Positions 16,150 through 25,035 of a stretch of DNA of 64,000 nucleotides are shown here, piece after piece. The DNA lies in assembly GCA_943788825.1 (NCBI GenBank), contig CALSRT010000002.1:930001-994000 (forward strand). Direction: 5' to 3'. The translations under genes were made by a program, and so were the position numbers. This stretch comes from UBA4582 sp002389265 (GTDB lineage: Bacteria; Pseudomonadota; Gammaproteobacteria; Pseudomonadales; Azotimanducaceae). Under the pieces are notes generated by a model. It did not search any database. It was not told the origin of the DNA and was given only the letters and a program-made list of their open reading frames with translations. Numbering within the stretch: position 1 is the first letter of the stretch; every line of letters starts with the position of its first letter.

Positions 16150-17486
16150 AGATTGAAACAGAGGAGAAACTAAGCGTGATTGTTGGGCTGGGTAAAACAG
16201 GTATGTCTTGTGCGCGCTATTTTGTGCGTAAAGGTATTCCGTTTGCCGTGCAAGACAGTAACGTGGCGCCAGCCAGGGCTGCAGAATTGAAAGGTCTTGC
16301 GCCGCAAGCTTCACTTTCTTTGCTGAACAGCGAGGCGCTGTGCAATGCGGGTTTGATCGTGTTGAGCCCAGGTGTGCCGTTGGCGACTCGTGAAGTTCAG
16401 GCAGCACAGGCTGCGGGAGTTCCAATTACTGGCGATATCAACATGTTTTTACATCTAGTTGATCAGCCAATCGTGGCGATTACCGGTTCTAACGGAAAGA
16501 GTACGGTGACAGCCTTGGTCGGTGAAATATTGACTAATGCGGGGCTTGCTGTGGGGGTTGGTGGCAATATTGGTACGCCCTGCCTCGATCTGCTTGATAA
16601 GCGCTTTGAAGTTTTTGTGCTCGAATTGTCCAGTTATCAACTTGAGGTTGTGGAAGCTGCCGGATGTAAAGTCGCGGCTGTATTGAACCTTTCGCCGGAT
16701 CATCTTGATCGATATGAATCAGCAGAGGCTTACTATACTGCCAAGGCGCGTATTTATAAGGGCGCGCAAGTTGCTATCGTGAATCGTCAGGTAAATTTTG
16801 AGTTTAAGATTGCAGCAGACACAAAAATAGTCAGTTTTGGCGAAGACTTACCAATCAATCCTGACGATTATGGTCTGCGGGTGAGCGGCGGTCGAACTTC
16901 ACTTATGCGTGGACAGAAAGAATTGCTGACGTTGGATCAGATGCAACTCAAGGGCCGCCATAATGCCATGAATGCCTTGGCAGCCTTGGCGATCTGCGAT
17001 CAATTTGACATTAACCCGATGACGACAATTAAGACGGTTATGGCCTATGCGGGCTTACCCCATCGTTCTGAAGCTGTTGGCATTTTCGGTGGTGCAGAAT
17101 TTATCAATGATTCCAAAGCAACCAACCCGGGAGCGACCAGTGCTGCTATCCAGGGTCTCGCGCAACCTGACCGTCCTATGTTGTTGATATTAGGCGGAGT
17201 GAGCAAGGGTGCTGATTTCAGCACGTTGCAGTTGGTGGTCAATGCGCATGTCGCCAAGGTGTTCCTGTATGGAGTAGACTCCGGTTTGATCAAAAATGCC
17301 CTTGCAGAGTTCGTTGCGTGTGAAGAGTTCGACACTTTGGCGAATGTGATCCAAGCGATTGCTGCCGAGGTTGCCCCCGGTAGCACAGTGTTATTCGCTC
17401 CGGCTTGCGCTAGTTTCGATCAGTTCGATGATTTCGAACACCGCGGCCGAGAATTCAAGCGCCTCGTCAAGGAGGCCTTCTTATGA
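16146..17486 (+). CDS. murD: UDP-MurNAc-L-alanine:D-glutamate ligase
   Basis: The 446-residue Mur ligase adds D-Glu to UDP-MurNAc-L-Ala in the cytoplasm. N-terminal domain IVGLGKTGMSCARYF binds the UDP group; the ATP loop is ITGSNGKST; NLSPDHLDRY and FINDSKATNPGAT are typical of MurD. It starts with GTG inside a GTGA overlap with murE and ends in an ATGA overlap with ftsW. Normally mraY precedes it; here it follows murE directly. Confidence 0.95.
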   Translation: MKIETEEKLSVIVGLGKTGMSCARYFVRKGIPFAVQDSNVAPARAAELKGLAPQASLSLLNSEALCNAGLIVLSPGVPLATREVQAAQAAGVPITGDINMFLHLVDQPIVAITGSNGKSTVTALVGEILTNAGLAVGVGGNIGTPCLDLLDKRFEVFVLELSSYQLEVVEAAGCKVAAVLNLSPDHLDRYESAEAYYTAKARIYKGAQVAIVNRQVNFEFKIAADTKIVSFGEDLPINPDDYGLRVSGGRTSLMRGQKELLTLDQMQLKGRHNAMNALAALAICDQFDINPMTTIKTVMAYAGLPHRSEAVGIFGGAEFINDSKATNPGATSAAIQGLAQPDRPMLLILGGVSKGADFSTLQLVVNAHVAKVFLYGVDSGLIKNALAEFVACEEFDTLANVIQAIAAEVAPGSTVLFAPACASFDQFDDFEHRGREFKRLVKEAFL

Positions 17487-18661
17487 CTATGGCTCTGAAG
17501 GCGCAAATTTTACCGGTTAAAAGCTTCCCATTAGATCCATGGGTTACAACAGCGGCGTTAACGCTGTTAGTGATTGGCCTGCTCATGGTGGCTTCAGCAT
17601 CCACCGAAATAGCGGCCAAAACCTATGGTAATCCTGTTTATCTGTTGATCAAGCACTTTGTCTATATCGTGATTAGTTTGGTGGTTGCGACAACGGCTTT
17701 GATGGTGCCGATCAGGGTTTGGCAGAAAGCAGACATATTGTTATTGGTATTGTGCTTTGGTCTCTTAATCGCCGTGCTTGTTCCAGGTGTTGGTCATCGG
17801 GTTAATGGTAGCACCCGATGGATATCGTTAGGTTTTTTTACGCTACAAGGCTCTGAGTTCGTCAAGCTATTTTCGGTTGTGTATCTTAGTGGTTATTTGG
17901 TGCGGTGCCATGATCAGGTTCAAACCACCATTGTTGGCTTTATTAAGCCACTGGCTCTGGTCGCAATAATGGTGCTGCTATTGTTAGAGCAGCCCGATTT
18001 CGGTGCTGCGGTAGTCATTATGTCTGCGGCGATGGGTATGATCTACCTCGCTGGCGTACCCTTTAAACGCTTTTTGCCGCTTATCATAGTATGCCTGGCA
18101 ATAACCGCAGCCATTGCCCAATGGCAGCCCTATCGATTAGAGCGGTTAACGACATTCGTCGATCCGTGGGCGCACCAATTTGATAGCGGCTATCAATTGA
18201 CTCAGGCACTGATTGCATTTGGGCGAGGCGAATGGTTGGGGCTGGGACTCGGTAACAGTATTCAAAAGCTGTTTTTCTTGCCTGAAGCCCATACTGACTT
18301 CCTGTTATCTATCGTGGCCGAAGAGTTGGGTGTGTTGGGCGCTCTTGTGGTGATACTTATCACCACTTGCCTGGTGATTAAAGGCTTGTGGATCGGGCGT
18401 GCCGCACACATTCGTGGCTACGAATTTCATGCTCATCTAGCGTACGGTATTGCATTTCTATTGGGTGTTCAGTCAGCCATTAATATTGGCGTGAATATCG
18501 GCCTGCTACCGACTAAAGGCTTGACCTTGCCACTAGTAAGTTATGGCGGAAATAGTCTTATTGTCAGTTGTTTACTCGTTGCGATCCTTTTGCGTATCGA
18601 CTTTGAGTCGCGACATCCGGAACTGTTGGCTACACCAGGAGCAAAGTATCGTGGCGCCTGA
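17483..18661 (+). CDS. ftsW: Septal peptidoglycan glycosyltransferase FtsW (SEDS family)
   Basis: A 392-residue polytopic membrane protein with about ten helices. FtsW polymerises lipid II at the septum in complex with FtsI. Family motifs seen: STRWISLGFFTLQGSEFVKL, LEQPDFGAAVVI, PEAHTDFLLSIVAEELG and GLLPTKGLTLPLVSYGGNS. The start overlaps murD by 4 bp. murG should follow it in this order but is absent; murC starts 11 bp before the ftsW stop. Confidence 0.95.
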   Translation: MTMALKAQILPVKSFPLDPWVTTAALTLLVIGLLMVASASTEIAAKTYGNPVYLLIKHFVYIVISLVVATTALMVPIRVWQKADILLLVLCFGLLIAVLVPGVGHRVNGSTRWISLGFFTLQGSEFVKLFSVVYLSGYLVRCHDQVQTTIVGFIKPLALVAIMVLLLLEQPDFGAAVVIMSAAMGMIYLAGVPFKRFLPLIIVCLAITAAIAQWQPYRLERLTTFVDPWAHQFDSGYQLTQALIAFGRGEWLGLGLGNSIQKLFFLPEAHTDFLLSIVAEELGVLGALVVILITTCLVIKGLWIGRAAHIRGYEFHAHLAYGIAFLLGVQSAINIGVNIGLLPTKGLTLPLVSYGGNSLIVSCLLVAILLRIDFESRHPELLATPGAKYRGA

Positions 18662-20108
18662 GCTAATTAAAAATATGTTGAAGCCGGTTATAGAAGTGCC
18701 AGAAATGCGCCGGATTCGTCGAATTCATTTTGTTGGGATCGGCGGGGCGGGCATGTGCGGCATCGCCGAGGTGCTGCTGAACCAAGGTTATGAAATTTCA
18801 GGTAGTGACATTGCAGAGTCGCCTACGACTCGGCGATTGGAGGAACTCGGTGCGATTATTCAAATGGGTCACCTCGCGAGTAACATCGATGGCGTCGATG
18901 TCGTGGTTGTTTCTTCAGCGATCAAGCCAGGTAACCCGGAAACGGACGCAGCTCAGTCCCTAAGAATACCTGTTATTAGGCGAGCCGAGATGCTCGGTGA
19001 ATTAATGCGTTATCGGCATGGAATAGCGGTGGCGGGTACCCATGGAAAAACATCTACTACTAGTTTAATTGCCTCAATTTTGGCAGAGGCTGGTCTGGAT
19101 CCAACTTTCGTTATTGGTGGATTGCTTAACAGCACCGCATCCAATGCCATGCTTGGTAAAAGCCGTTACTTAGTTGCTGAAGCCGACGAAAGTGATGCTT
19201 CCTTTCTACATCTGCAACCGATGGTTGCGGTACTGACTAACGTAGATAGAGATCACCTGAGTTATTACGAAGGAAGTTTCGATAAGCTCAAGGCAGCATT
19301 TTTAGAGTTTGTGCATAACCTGCCTTTTTACGGCTTGTTGGTTGCCTGTATAGACGATCCCGTGGTGAAGTCCATGTTGCCCAACGTTAAGCGTTCAGTT
19401 GTGACCTATGGGTTTGATCCGGATGCCGATGTTCACGCGCAAAGCGTCACTCAAGATGAAGGTGTCTCTCGGTTTTCTGTGGTCAGACGTGGCCACTCTC
19501 AGCCGCTACCGATCACCTTGACGTTCCCAGGCAAACATAATGTGCTGAATGCGCTGGCGGCGATTGCTATTGCCAGCGACGAGGGTGTGGAAGATCGACA
19601 CATTGCGGCGGGCTTGAAAAATTTTCAAGGCGTTGGCCGAAGATTTGAGCGTTACGGTGAGTATGCGAGAGATGAAGGTCAGTTCACCCTAGTTGATGAC
19701 TATGGTCATCATCCTAGCGAAGTAAAGGCGACGATAGAGGCTGTTAGATCTGGCTGGCCAGATAGCCGATTGGTGATGGTCTATCAGCCCCATCGTTATT
19801 CTAGAACGCTGGAACTGTTCGACCAGTTTGTGGATGTGCTCGCGACAGTCGACCATTTGGTGTTACTCGATGTTTATGCGGCAGGTGAAACACCAATACC
19901 CGGGGCGACAGGCGCGGACTTATTTAAAGCGCTAGTGCGCAAAGAGCAAGTCAGCGTTGAATACGTCGAAAAAATTGAAGATGTGCCGGGTGTGCTCGAC
20001 AAATCCGTCAAGGCGGGGGACTTTCTGCTGACCCAGGGTGCGGGTGATACCGGAAAGCTGGCGAAAGTGCTCGCTGCACGATGGCGAGATTCGAGGGCCG
20101 AAGAATGA
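18651..20108 (+). CDS. murC: UDP-N-acetylmuramate:L-alanine ligase
   Basis: The 485-residue first ligase of the stem peptide pathway, adding L-Ala to UDP-MurNAc. Blocks: IHFVGIGGAGMCGIAEVL (UDP binding), AGTHGKTST (ATP loop), VAEADESDASFL and DDYGHHPSEVKAT. The start is taken as GTG 18651, preceded by GGAGCAAAG and overlapping the ftsW stop by 11 bp; ATG 18675 is possible. The open frame upstream of 18651 lies in ftsW and is not used. ddl, which normally follows, is missing. Confidence 0.95.
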   Translation: MAPELIKNMLKPVIEVPEMRRIRRIHFVGIGGAGMCGIAEVLLNQGYEISGSDIAESPTTRRLEELGAIIQMGHLASNIDGVDVVVVSSAIKPGNPETDAAQSLRIPVIRRAEMLGELMRYRHGIAVAGTHGKTSTTSLIASILAEAGLDPTFVIGGLLNSTASNAMLGKSRYLVAEADESDASFLHLQPMVAVLTNVDRDHLSYYEGSFDKLKAAFLEFVHNLPFYGLLVACIDDPVVKSMLPNVKRSVVTYGFDPDADVHAQSVTQDEGVSRFSVVRRGHSQPLPITLTFPGKHNVLNALAAIAIASDEGVEDRHIAAGLKNFQGVGRRFERYGEYARDEGQFTLVDDYGHHPSEVKATIEAVRSGWPDSRLVMVYQPHRYSRTLELFDQFVDVLATVDHLVLLDVYAAGETPIPGATGADLFKALVRKEQVSVEYVEKIEDVPGVLDKSVKAGDFLLTQGAGDTGKLAKVLAARWRDSRAEE

Positions 20109-20857
20109 TGAAGCGAATGCTGAGCTTGTGGGACGGCACTCGACTGGGTTGGATTTTGCCAGGGCTTCTGGCTGTGATTGTCTTCCTGCTTTTGACTTCA
20201 GGTGAGGCGTCTTATCAGGCGAATCTCGTCGCTGTAGAGGGAGATCTGGCGGACGATCAACGTCAGGACGTGTATCAACGCTTGATCAAGATCGCAGGAC
20301 AAAAGCAGAGCCTTCAGCAAATCAAAACGACCCTCGAGAAGGTCGATTGGATTCATCGCGTTGATGTCAGCAAACGCTGGCCCGACAGGCTGATGGTTCT
20401 CGTGATAGAAGAGACACCAATTGCTTACTGGAATGATGACGCGTTCATTAACTTGGATGGCAAAGTATTTGTTTCTAGCTTTGAGATCGGCGGCGATCTT
20501 GCGCAACTATATGGTCCGGTAGGTAGCGAAAAATCGGTTATGCAGCAATACCAACAACTGAATAACGCGCTATTGAAGTCCAGTCAGTCGATCGATGTGC
20601 TGACACTAGACGATCGGGGCGGGTGGGACTTTACCAATGATGTCGGTGTGCAGGTTTTACTTGGTAAAGACGACATTATGGAAAGGATTCAGCGCTATTT
20701 GCTAATAGTTGAAAACGGGGGCCTCGCGGCTTATATGAATAATATCAAACTAGTAGATGCACGTTATTCAAATGGGTTGGCGATAAGCTGGAAGTCGTCA
20801 GAAAAAGATTTGGCGTTTACAACAAATTATAAAAATCAAAGAGAGCTCAGGCTATGA
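20105..20857 (+). CDS. ftsQ: Cell division protein FtsQ
   Basis: The 250-residue bitopic protein has a membrane helix (about residues 13-31), a POTRA domain and a beta domain in the periplasm. The segment WIHRVDVSKRWPDRLMVLVIEETPIAYWND is characteristic of FtsQ. It works with FtsL and FtsB to regulate FtsWI. ATG 20105 gives an ATGA overlap with murC, preferred over the in-frame ATG at 20081. The ftsA start overlaps its stop by 4 bp. Confidence 0.93.
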   Translation: MMKRMLSLWDGTRLGWILPGLLAVIVFLLLTSGEASYQANLVAVEGDLADDQRQDVYQRLIKIAGQKQSLQQIKTTLEKVDWIHRVDVSKRWPDRLMVLVIEETPIAYWNDDAFINLDGKVFVSSFEIGGDLAQLYGPVGSEKSVMQQYQQLNNALLKSSQSIDVLTLDDRGGWDFTNDVGVQVLLGKDDIMERIQRYLLIVENGGLAAYMNNIKLVDARYSNGLAISWKSSEKDLAFTTNYKNQRELRL

Positions 20858-22089
20858 CAGGCTCAACAGGCAATAGAATGATCGTTGGTTTGGACATCGG
20901 AACCTCGAAGGTGGTGAGTATTGTTGGCGAAGTGTCGCCAGAAGGTACTGTGGAAATTATCGGCATAGGTAGCCATCCCTCTCGTGGTCTGAAGAAGGGT
21001 GTTGTCGTGAATATTGAGTCGACGGTTCAATCGATTCAGCGCTCGGTAGAAGAGGCTGAATTAATGGCGGGTTGTCAAATTCACTCAGTATTCGCAGGCA
21101 TTGCTGGCAGTCATATCCGTAGCCTGAATAGCCACGGCATCGTTGCTATTCGAGATCGAGAGGTTTTTCAGCCCGACATTGACCGAGTCATTGATGCTGC
21201 GCAGGCAGTGGCGATACCCGCTGATCAGAAGATATTGCATATCTTGCCTCAGGAGTACGTCATTGACACCCAAGAAGGTGTTAAAGAGCCGCTTGGTATG
21301 TCGGGAGTGCGCCTAGAAGCCAAAGTCCATCTCGTGACTTGTGCAGTCAATGCGGCTCAAAACATTGAAAAGTGTATCCGTAAATGTGGTCTAGAAGTGG
21401 AGGATATTATCCTCGAGCAGCTGGCATCAGGTTACGCAGTGCTGACCGAGGACGAAAAGGAGTTAGGTGTCTGCTTAGTAGATATTGGTGGCGGCACTAC
21501 TGATATTGCCGTGTTTACCGATGGTGCTATTCGTCATACTGCGGTGATTCCCATTGCCGGCGATCAAGTAACTAACGATATCGCAATGGCTTTGCGTACA
21601 CCGACTCAAAATGCGGAAGAGATAAAAATTAAATATGCATGTGCGCTGGCAAGTCTGGCCGGCGAGAACGAAACCATCAAAGTACCCAGTGTGGGTGAGC
21701 GAGGTGATCGGGATCTTTCCCGACAGGCATTGGCCGAGGTGGTTGAGCCTCGATATGACGAGTTATTCACACTCGTACAGGCTGAATTGCGCCGAAGTGG
21801 CTTCGAGGATTTGATTGCTGCCGGCATCGTCATGACGGGTGGGTCCTCTAAAATGGAAGGTGCGGTGGAGTTGGCAGAGGAAATATTTCATATGCCGGTA
21901 AGAATCGGTAAACCCCAGGGGGTGACTGGCCTGAGTGACATTGTGCGTAACCCTATCTATTCAACTGCGGTCGGCCTGCTCCTATATGGCGCAAAACAAC
22001 AAAGTGGCAGTCCTACACCTCCATCGAGCATCGCACTGCCCGGATTCATGGCGAAAATCAAAAGCTGGTTCGGCGCGGGAGGCTACTGA
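20854..22089 (+). CDS. ftsA: Cell division protein FtsA
   Basis: This 411-residue actin-fold protein tethers FtsZ to the membrane and recruits later divisome proteins. Phosphate loops VGLDIGTSKVVSIVGE and LVDIGGGTTDIAVFTDG are clear, as is the ATPase-fold adenosine motif VMTGGSSKMEG. The C-terminal amphipathic helix (FMAKIKSWFGAGGY) fits the membrane-targeting sequence. Starts in an ATGA overlap with ftsQ. A 127-bp gap, with no clear promoter I can defend, separates it from ftsZ. Confidence 0.96.
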   Translation: MTGSTGNRMIVGLDIGTSKVVSIVGEVSPEGTVEIIGIGSHPSRGLKKGVVVNIESTVQSIQRSVEEAELMAGCQIHSVFAGIAGSHIRSLNSHGIVAIRDREVFQPDIDRVIDAAQAVAIPADQKILHILPQEYVIDTQEGVKEPLGMSGVRLEAKVHLVTCAVNAAQNIEKCIRKCGLEVEDIILEQLASGYAVLTEDEKELGVCLVDIGGGTTDIAVFTDGAIRHTAVIPIAGDQVTNDIAMALRTPTQNAEEIKIKYACALASLAGENETIKVPSVGERGDRDLSRQALAEVVEPRYDELFTLVQAELRRSGFEDLIAAGIVMTGGSSKMEGAVELAEEIFHMPVRIGKPQGVTGLSDIVRNPIYSTAVGLLLYGAKQQSGSPTPPSSIALPGFMAKIKSWFGAGGY

Positions 22090-22216
22090 TGGTGAGAAGT
22101 GATCAACAAGCTGGTGGTCAGAAAAATCAAGATGACCTTAGCGTATCTGACAGAACGAATAATATTTCAATAAATGAATTAACTCATATTTGTCGTAAAG
22201 CCTGGGAGGGTTCCAT

Positions 22217-23377
22217 ATGTTTGAACTAGTCGATAGTGCACCGCAGAATGCTGTAATCAAGGTGATTGGCGTCGGTGGTGGCGGCGGAAATGCTGTCCAA
22301 CACATGGTCGTTCAAGACATCACTGGCGTTGAATTTATTTGCGCCAATACCGATGCGCAAGCGCTTCACGGCCTTGGCGCTAAAATACTGCTACAGTTGG
22401 GTACGAATATCACCAAAGGACTGGGTGCTGGTGCGAACCCGAATATGGGTAAAGAAGCCGCTCTTGAAGATCGTGAGCGTATCGCTGAAGCGCTGAAGGG
22501 CGCCGATATGGTCTTCATTACTGCCGGCATGGGCGGTGGAACGGGTACCGGCGCGGCGCCTGTGGTTGCAGAAGTGGCGAGGAGTATGAATATTCTGACC
22601 GTCGCGGTGGTTACAAAGCCGTTCGCTTTCGAAGGCAAAAAACGTATGGCACTTGCCGAAGCTGGGATTAAGGAGCTGTCACAGCACGTAGACTCCCTGA
22701 TCACTATTCCGAACCAGAAGTTATTGTCGATTATGGGAGAGGATACGCCTCTGTTGAAGGCCTTCGCCGCAGTTGATGATGTGTTGCTTGGCGCAGTCCA
22801 GGGGATTGCTGATCTGATCATGCGGCCTGGCATGATCAACGTCGACTTTGCCGATGTTCGCACCGTGATGTCGGAAATGGGCATGGCGATGATGGGCAGT
22901 GGCAGTGCGTCTGGTAGCAGTCGTGCCAGAGAGGCAGCAGAGGCGGCAATCCGTAGCCCACTATTGGAAGATGTTGATTTGAACGGCGCTCGCGGCATTC
23001 TGGTGAATATCGCGGCTGGTGTGGATATTTCTCTAGGTGAATTCTCTGAGGTCGGTGCAACCATTGAGGAGTTTGCGTCTGAGAATGCCACGGTGGTGGT
23101 CGGTACCGTTATTGACCCAGAAATGGGCGATGAACTCAGAGTCACGGTGGTGGCAACGGGGCTTGGCGCGATAGAAATGGAGAAGCCCAAGACCGTCGTT
23201 GATAATACCCGCAAACGGGTCGCTGGTGACGGCACGATCGACTATAAAGAGTTCGATCAACCCACGGTGAACCGCCGGGCGGTCAGAGAGAATGACAACA
23301 GTATGCGACTCGACCCTGTGAAGAAGGATATGGACTACTTGGATATACCGGCATTTTTGCGCCGTCAAGCAGACTGA
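22217..23377 (+). CDS. ftsZ: Cell division GTPase FtsZ
   Basis: The 386-residue tubulin homologue polymerises into the Z ring. The signature loop GGGTGTGAAP is present, with KVIGVGGGGGNAVQHM at the N terminus and the T7 loop NVDFADVRTVMSEMG. The C-terminal peptide DYLDIPAFLRRQAD is the standard docking tail for FtsA and ZipA. ATG 22217 is preceded by GGGAGGG. It is the last division gene of the cluster. Confidence 0.98.
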   Translation: MFELVDSAPQNAVIKVIGVGGGGGNAVQHMVVQDITGVEFICANTDAQALHGLGAKILLQLGTNITKGLGAGANPNMGKEAALEDRERIAEALKGADMVFITAGMGGGTGTGAAPVVAEVARSMNILTVAVVTKPFAFEGKKRMALAEAGIKELSQHVDSLITIPNQKLLSIMGEDTPLLKAFAAVDDVLLGAVQGIADLIMRPGMINVDFADVRTVMSEMGMAMMGSGSASGSSRAREAAEAAIRSPLLEDVDLNGARGILVNIAAGVDISLGEFSEVGATIEEFASENATVVVGTVIDPEMGDELRVTVVATGLGAIEMEKPKTVVDNTRKRVAGDGTIDYKEFDQPTVNRRAVRENDNSMRLDPVKKDMDYLDIPAFLRRQAD

Positions 23378-23547
23378 GGCTGAAATTCAGGGTTTTGACG
23401 AAACAGCAAAGAAAAAAGACCCGGTAAATGCAACTATCGGCGAAATGCACGGTCGTATGTTGCTTGTGCGAGATTTTTTGTCTTGCAAGTAGGTTTCGAT
23501 GAACGTGTCTGGTACCATGCGCGCGCCCAATTTGTGGGGCGGGCATT

Positions 23548-23571
23548 TTCGACTTGACTTTTCGACTTGAC
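23548..23571 (+). repeat. 11-bp direct repeat upstream of lpxC
   Basis: TTCGACTTGAC occurs at 23548-23558 and again at 23561-23571, 13 bp apart, within the 220-bp ftsZ-lpxC gap. It could be a regulator site or a small duplication; both copies carry a TTGAC core that resembles a -35 element. Confidence 0.5.
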
Positions 23572-23597
23572 ATAGACGAAGGAAAATAAAACTAACA

Positions 23598-24509
23598 ATG
23601 ATAAACCAGCGAACGCTCAAAAATGCTATCCGTGCTACTGGGGTTGGTCTACATACCGGCGAGAAGGTCTATTTAACCCTGCGCCCCGCACCAGTTAATA
23701 AGGGGATTGTGTTTATTCGGGTGGATGTCGAACCGGCGGTGGAAATCTCGGCATTGACAGAAAATGTTGGCGATACGACGCTGGCGACGACCATCATGAG
23801 AGACGGTTGCCGGGTATCAACAATTGAACACCTGATGGGGGCATTCAGTGGTCTGGGCATCGATAATGCCTATGTGGAAGTCAGTGGTCCGGAAATGCCA
23901 ATTATGGACGGTAGTGCTGCCACCTTTGTCTTTCTGATCCAGTCTGCGGGCATCCAAGAACAAGCTGAACTCAAGCAGTTTATCAGGATTAAGCGAAAGA
24001 TTGAGGTGAGCGATCCTGACGGCGTTGCCTGGTCGGCTTCTATCGAGCCCTATGATGGTTTCAGAGTGTCTCACACCATTGTTTATGACAACCCAGTCAT
24101 CAAAGAACAAAAAGCCAGCGTCAATTTTTCAGCGACTTCCTTTGTTAAGGAAGTGAGTCGTGCTCGAACCTTTGGCCTGATGCAGGAATTTGAGCACCTT
24201 CGAGAGCGCAACCTGGCCCAAGGGGGCAGTATGGATAACGCGATCGTTGTGGACGATTACCGAGTCCTGAATGATGATGGCCTAAGGCATCAAGATGAAT
24301 TTGTTCGACACAAAATTTTGGATGCGATCGGTGATCTTTACCTGTTGGGACATAGCCTGATTGGTGAATTTGTCGGCCATAAATCCGGTCACACTGGTAA
24401 TCATGCACTTCGCCAGGCGCTTCTGAGCCAGACGGATGCATGGGAATTGGTGACGTTTGATGATCCTGCAGAGCTCCCCATGGCTTATGCAACGCCTGTC
24501 ATTGCTTGA
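23598..24509 (+). CDS. lpxC: UDP-3-O-acyl-N-acetylglucosamine deacetylase
   Basis: The 303-residue zinc enzyme commits UDP-acyl-GlcNAc to lipid A synthesis. Zinc ligands His78 (IEHLMGAF), His238 and Asp242 (RHKILDAIGD) and the catalytic His265 (GHKSGHTGNH) are all in place, nearly identical in numbering to E. coli. It lies at its usual place after ftsZ. A hairpin follows at 24531-24551. Confidence 0.97.
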   Translation: MINQRTLKNAIRATGVGLHTGEKVYLTLRPAPVNKGIVFIRVDVEPAVEISALTENVGDTTLATTIMRDGCRVSTIEHLMGAFSGLGIDNAYVEVSGPEMPIMDGSAATFVFLIQSAGIQEQAELKQFIRIKRKIEVSDPDGVAWSASIEPYDGFRVSHTIVYDNPVIKEQKASVNFSATSFVKEVSRARTFGLMQEFEHLRERNLAQGGSMDNAIVVDDYRVLNDDGLRHQDEFVRHKILDAIGDLYLLGHSLIGEFVGHKSGHTGNHALRQALLSQTDAWELVTFDDPAELPMAYATPVIA

Positions 24510-24530
24510 GCGCCAAATGACGATTCTTAA

Positions 24531-24551
24531 CCAGCCTCAATGTGAGGCTGG
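24531..24551. terminator. Perfect 9-bp hairpin between convergent lpxC and dciA
   Basis: CCAGCCTCA (24531-24539) pairs with TGAGGCTGG (24543-24551) over a 3-base loop. It sits between two convergent stops and could serve both strands, though T-runs are short. Confidence 0.6.
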
Positions 24552-24555
24552 AACT

Positions 24556-24993
24556 CTAGTCTAGATCAGGTTTTACGTGCTCTGAAAGCCGAAATAAGGC
24601 TGTTCGTAAGGCTGTATCTTCGATATATTTAGCGGTGTCCGCAATCTGCTCGGCATTTTTTGCGGAGGCCGGAAGGGGACTGCGTGTTGGTTTTTCCGGT
24701 GGGAAGTAGTCAGGTTGGACAGATAGTTTAATAGAATCAACAAGATAAGGCTTGTGGCGTTGTCGCAAAGAAGAGATTATCATGGGTTGGCTGTATTTTA
24801 CTCGAGTAGCGAGCGCGGCAGATGGCGTGATCAGATGTAACTCCCCATTCGTTAGGGCGGCAACAAAAATTTCGCCGGGCACAATCTTCCTGACGATAAG
24901 TTGGATTGCGAGCAGGTTTTTGGATTGCGCGAGCAGACGGTTGAGCGTGCCCTTGGCCTGAGAAAGAATTTGTGGGGGCTGTTTGAAGGCCAT
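24556..24993 (-). CDS. DciA-like protein (DUF721)
   Basis: The 145-residue protein resembles the DUF721/DciA family, which in many bacteria that lack DnaC loads the replicative helicase DnaB. The KH-like core is seen in LLAIQLIVRKIVPGEIFVAALTNGELHLITPSAALATRVKYSQPMIISSL. The C-terminal half is Pro/Lys-rich and likely flexible. The start at 24993 is the family start (MAFKQPPQ); the open frame extends 23 codons further upstream. The position beside lpxC and secA matches Pseudomonas. Confidence 0.75.
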   Translation of the reverse strand: MAFKQPPQILSQAKGTLNRLLAQSKNLLAIQLIVRKIVPGEIFVAALTNGELHLITPSAALATRVKYSQPMIISSLRQRHKPYLVDSIKLSVQPDYFPPEKPTRSPLPASAKNAEQIADTAKYIEDTALRTALFRLSEHVKPDLD

Positions 24994-25035
24994 TAGATAT
25001 CTCAATACGTGGAAACAGAATAATAACCGAATTCT

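Noticed and set aside
22366..23235. A 289-codon minus-strand frame inside ftsZ
   Set aside because: It is a GC-rich codon shadow of ftsZ with low-complexity Ser/Thr/Ala/Pro content and no start signals.
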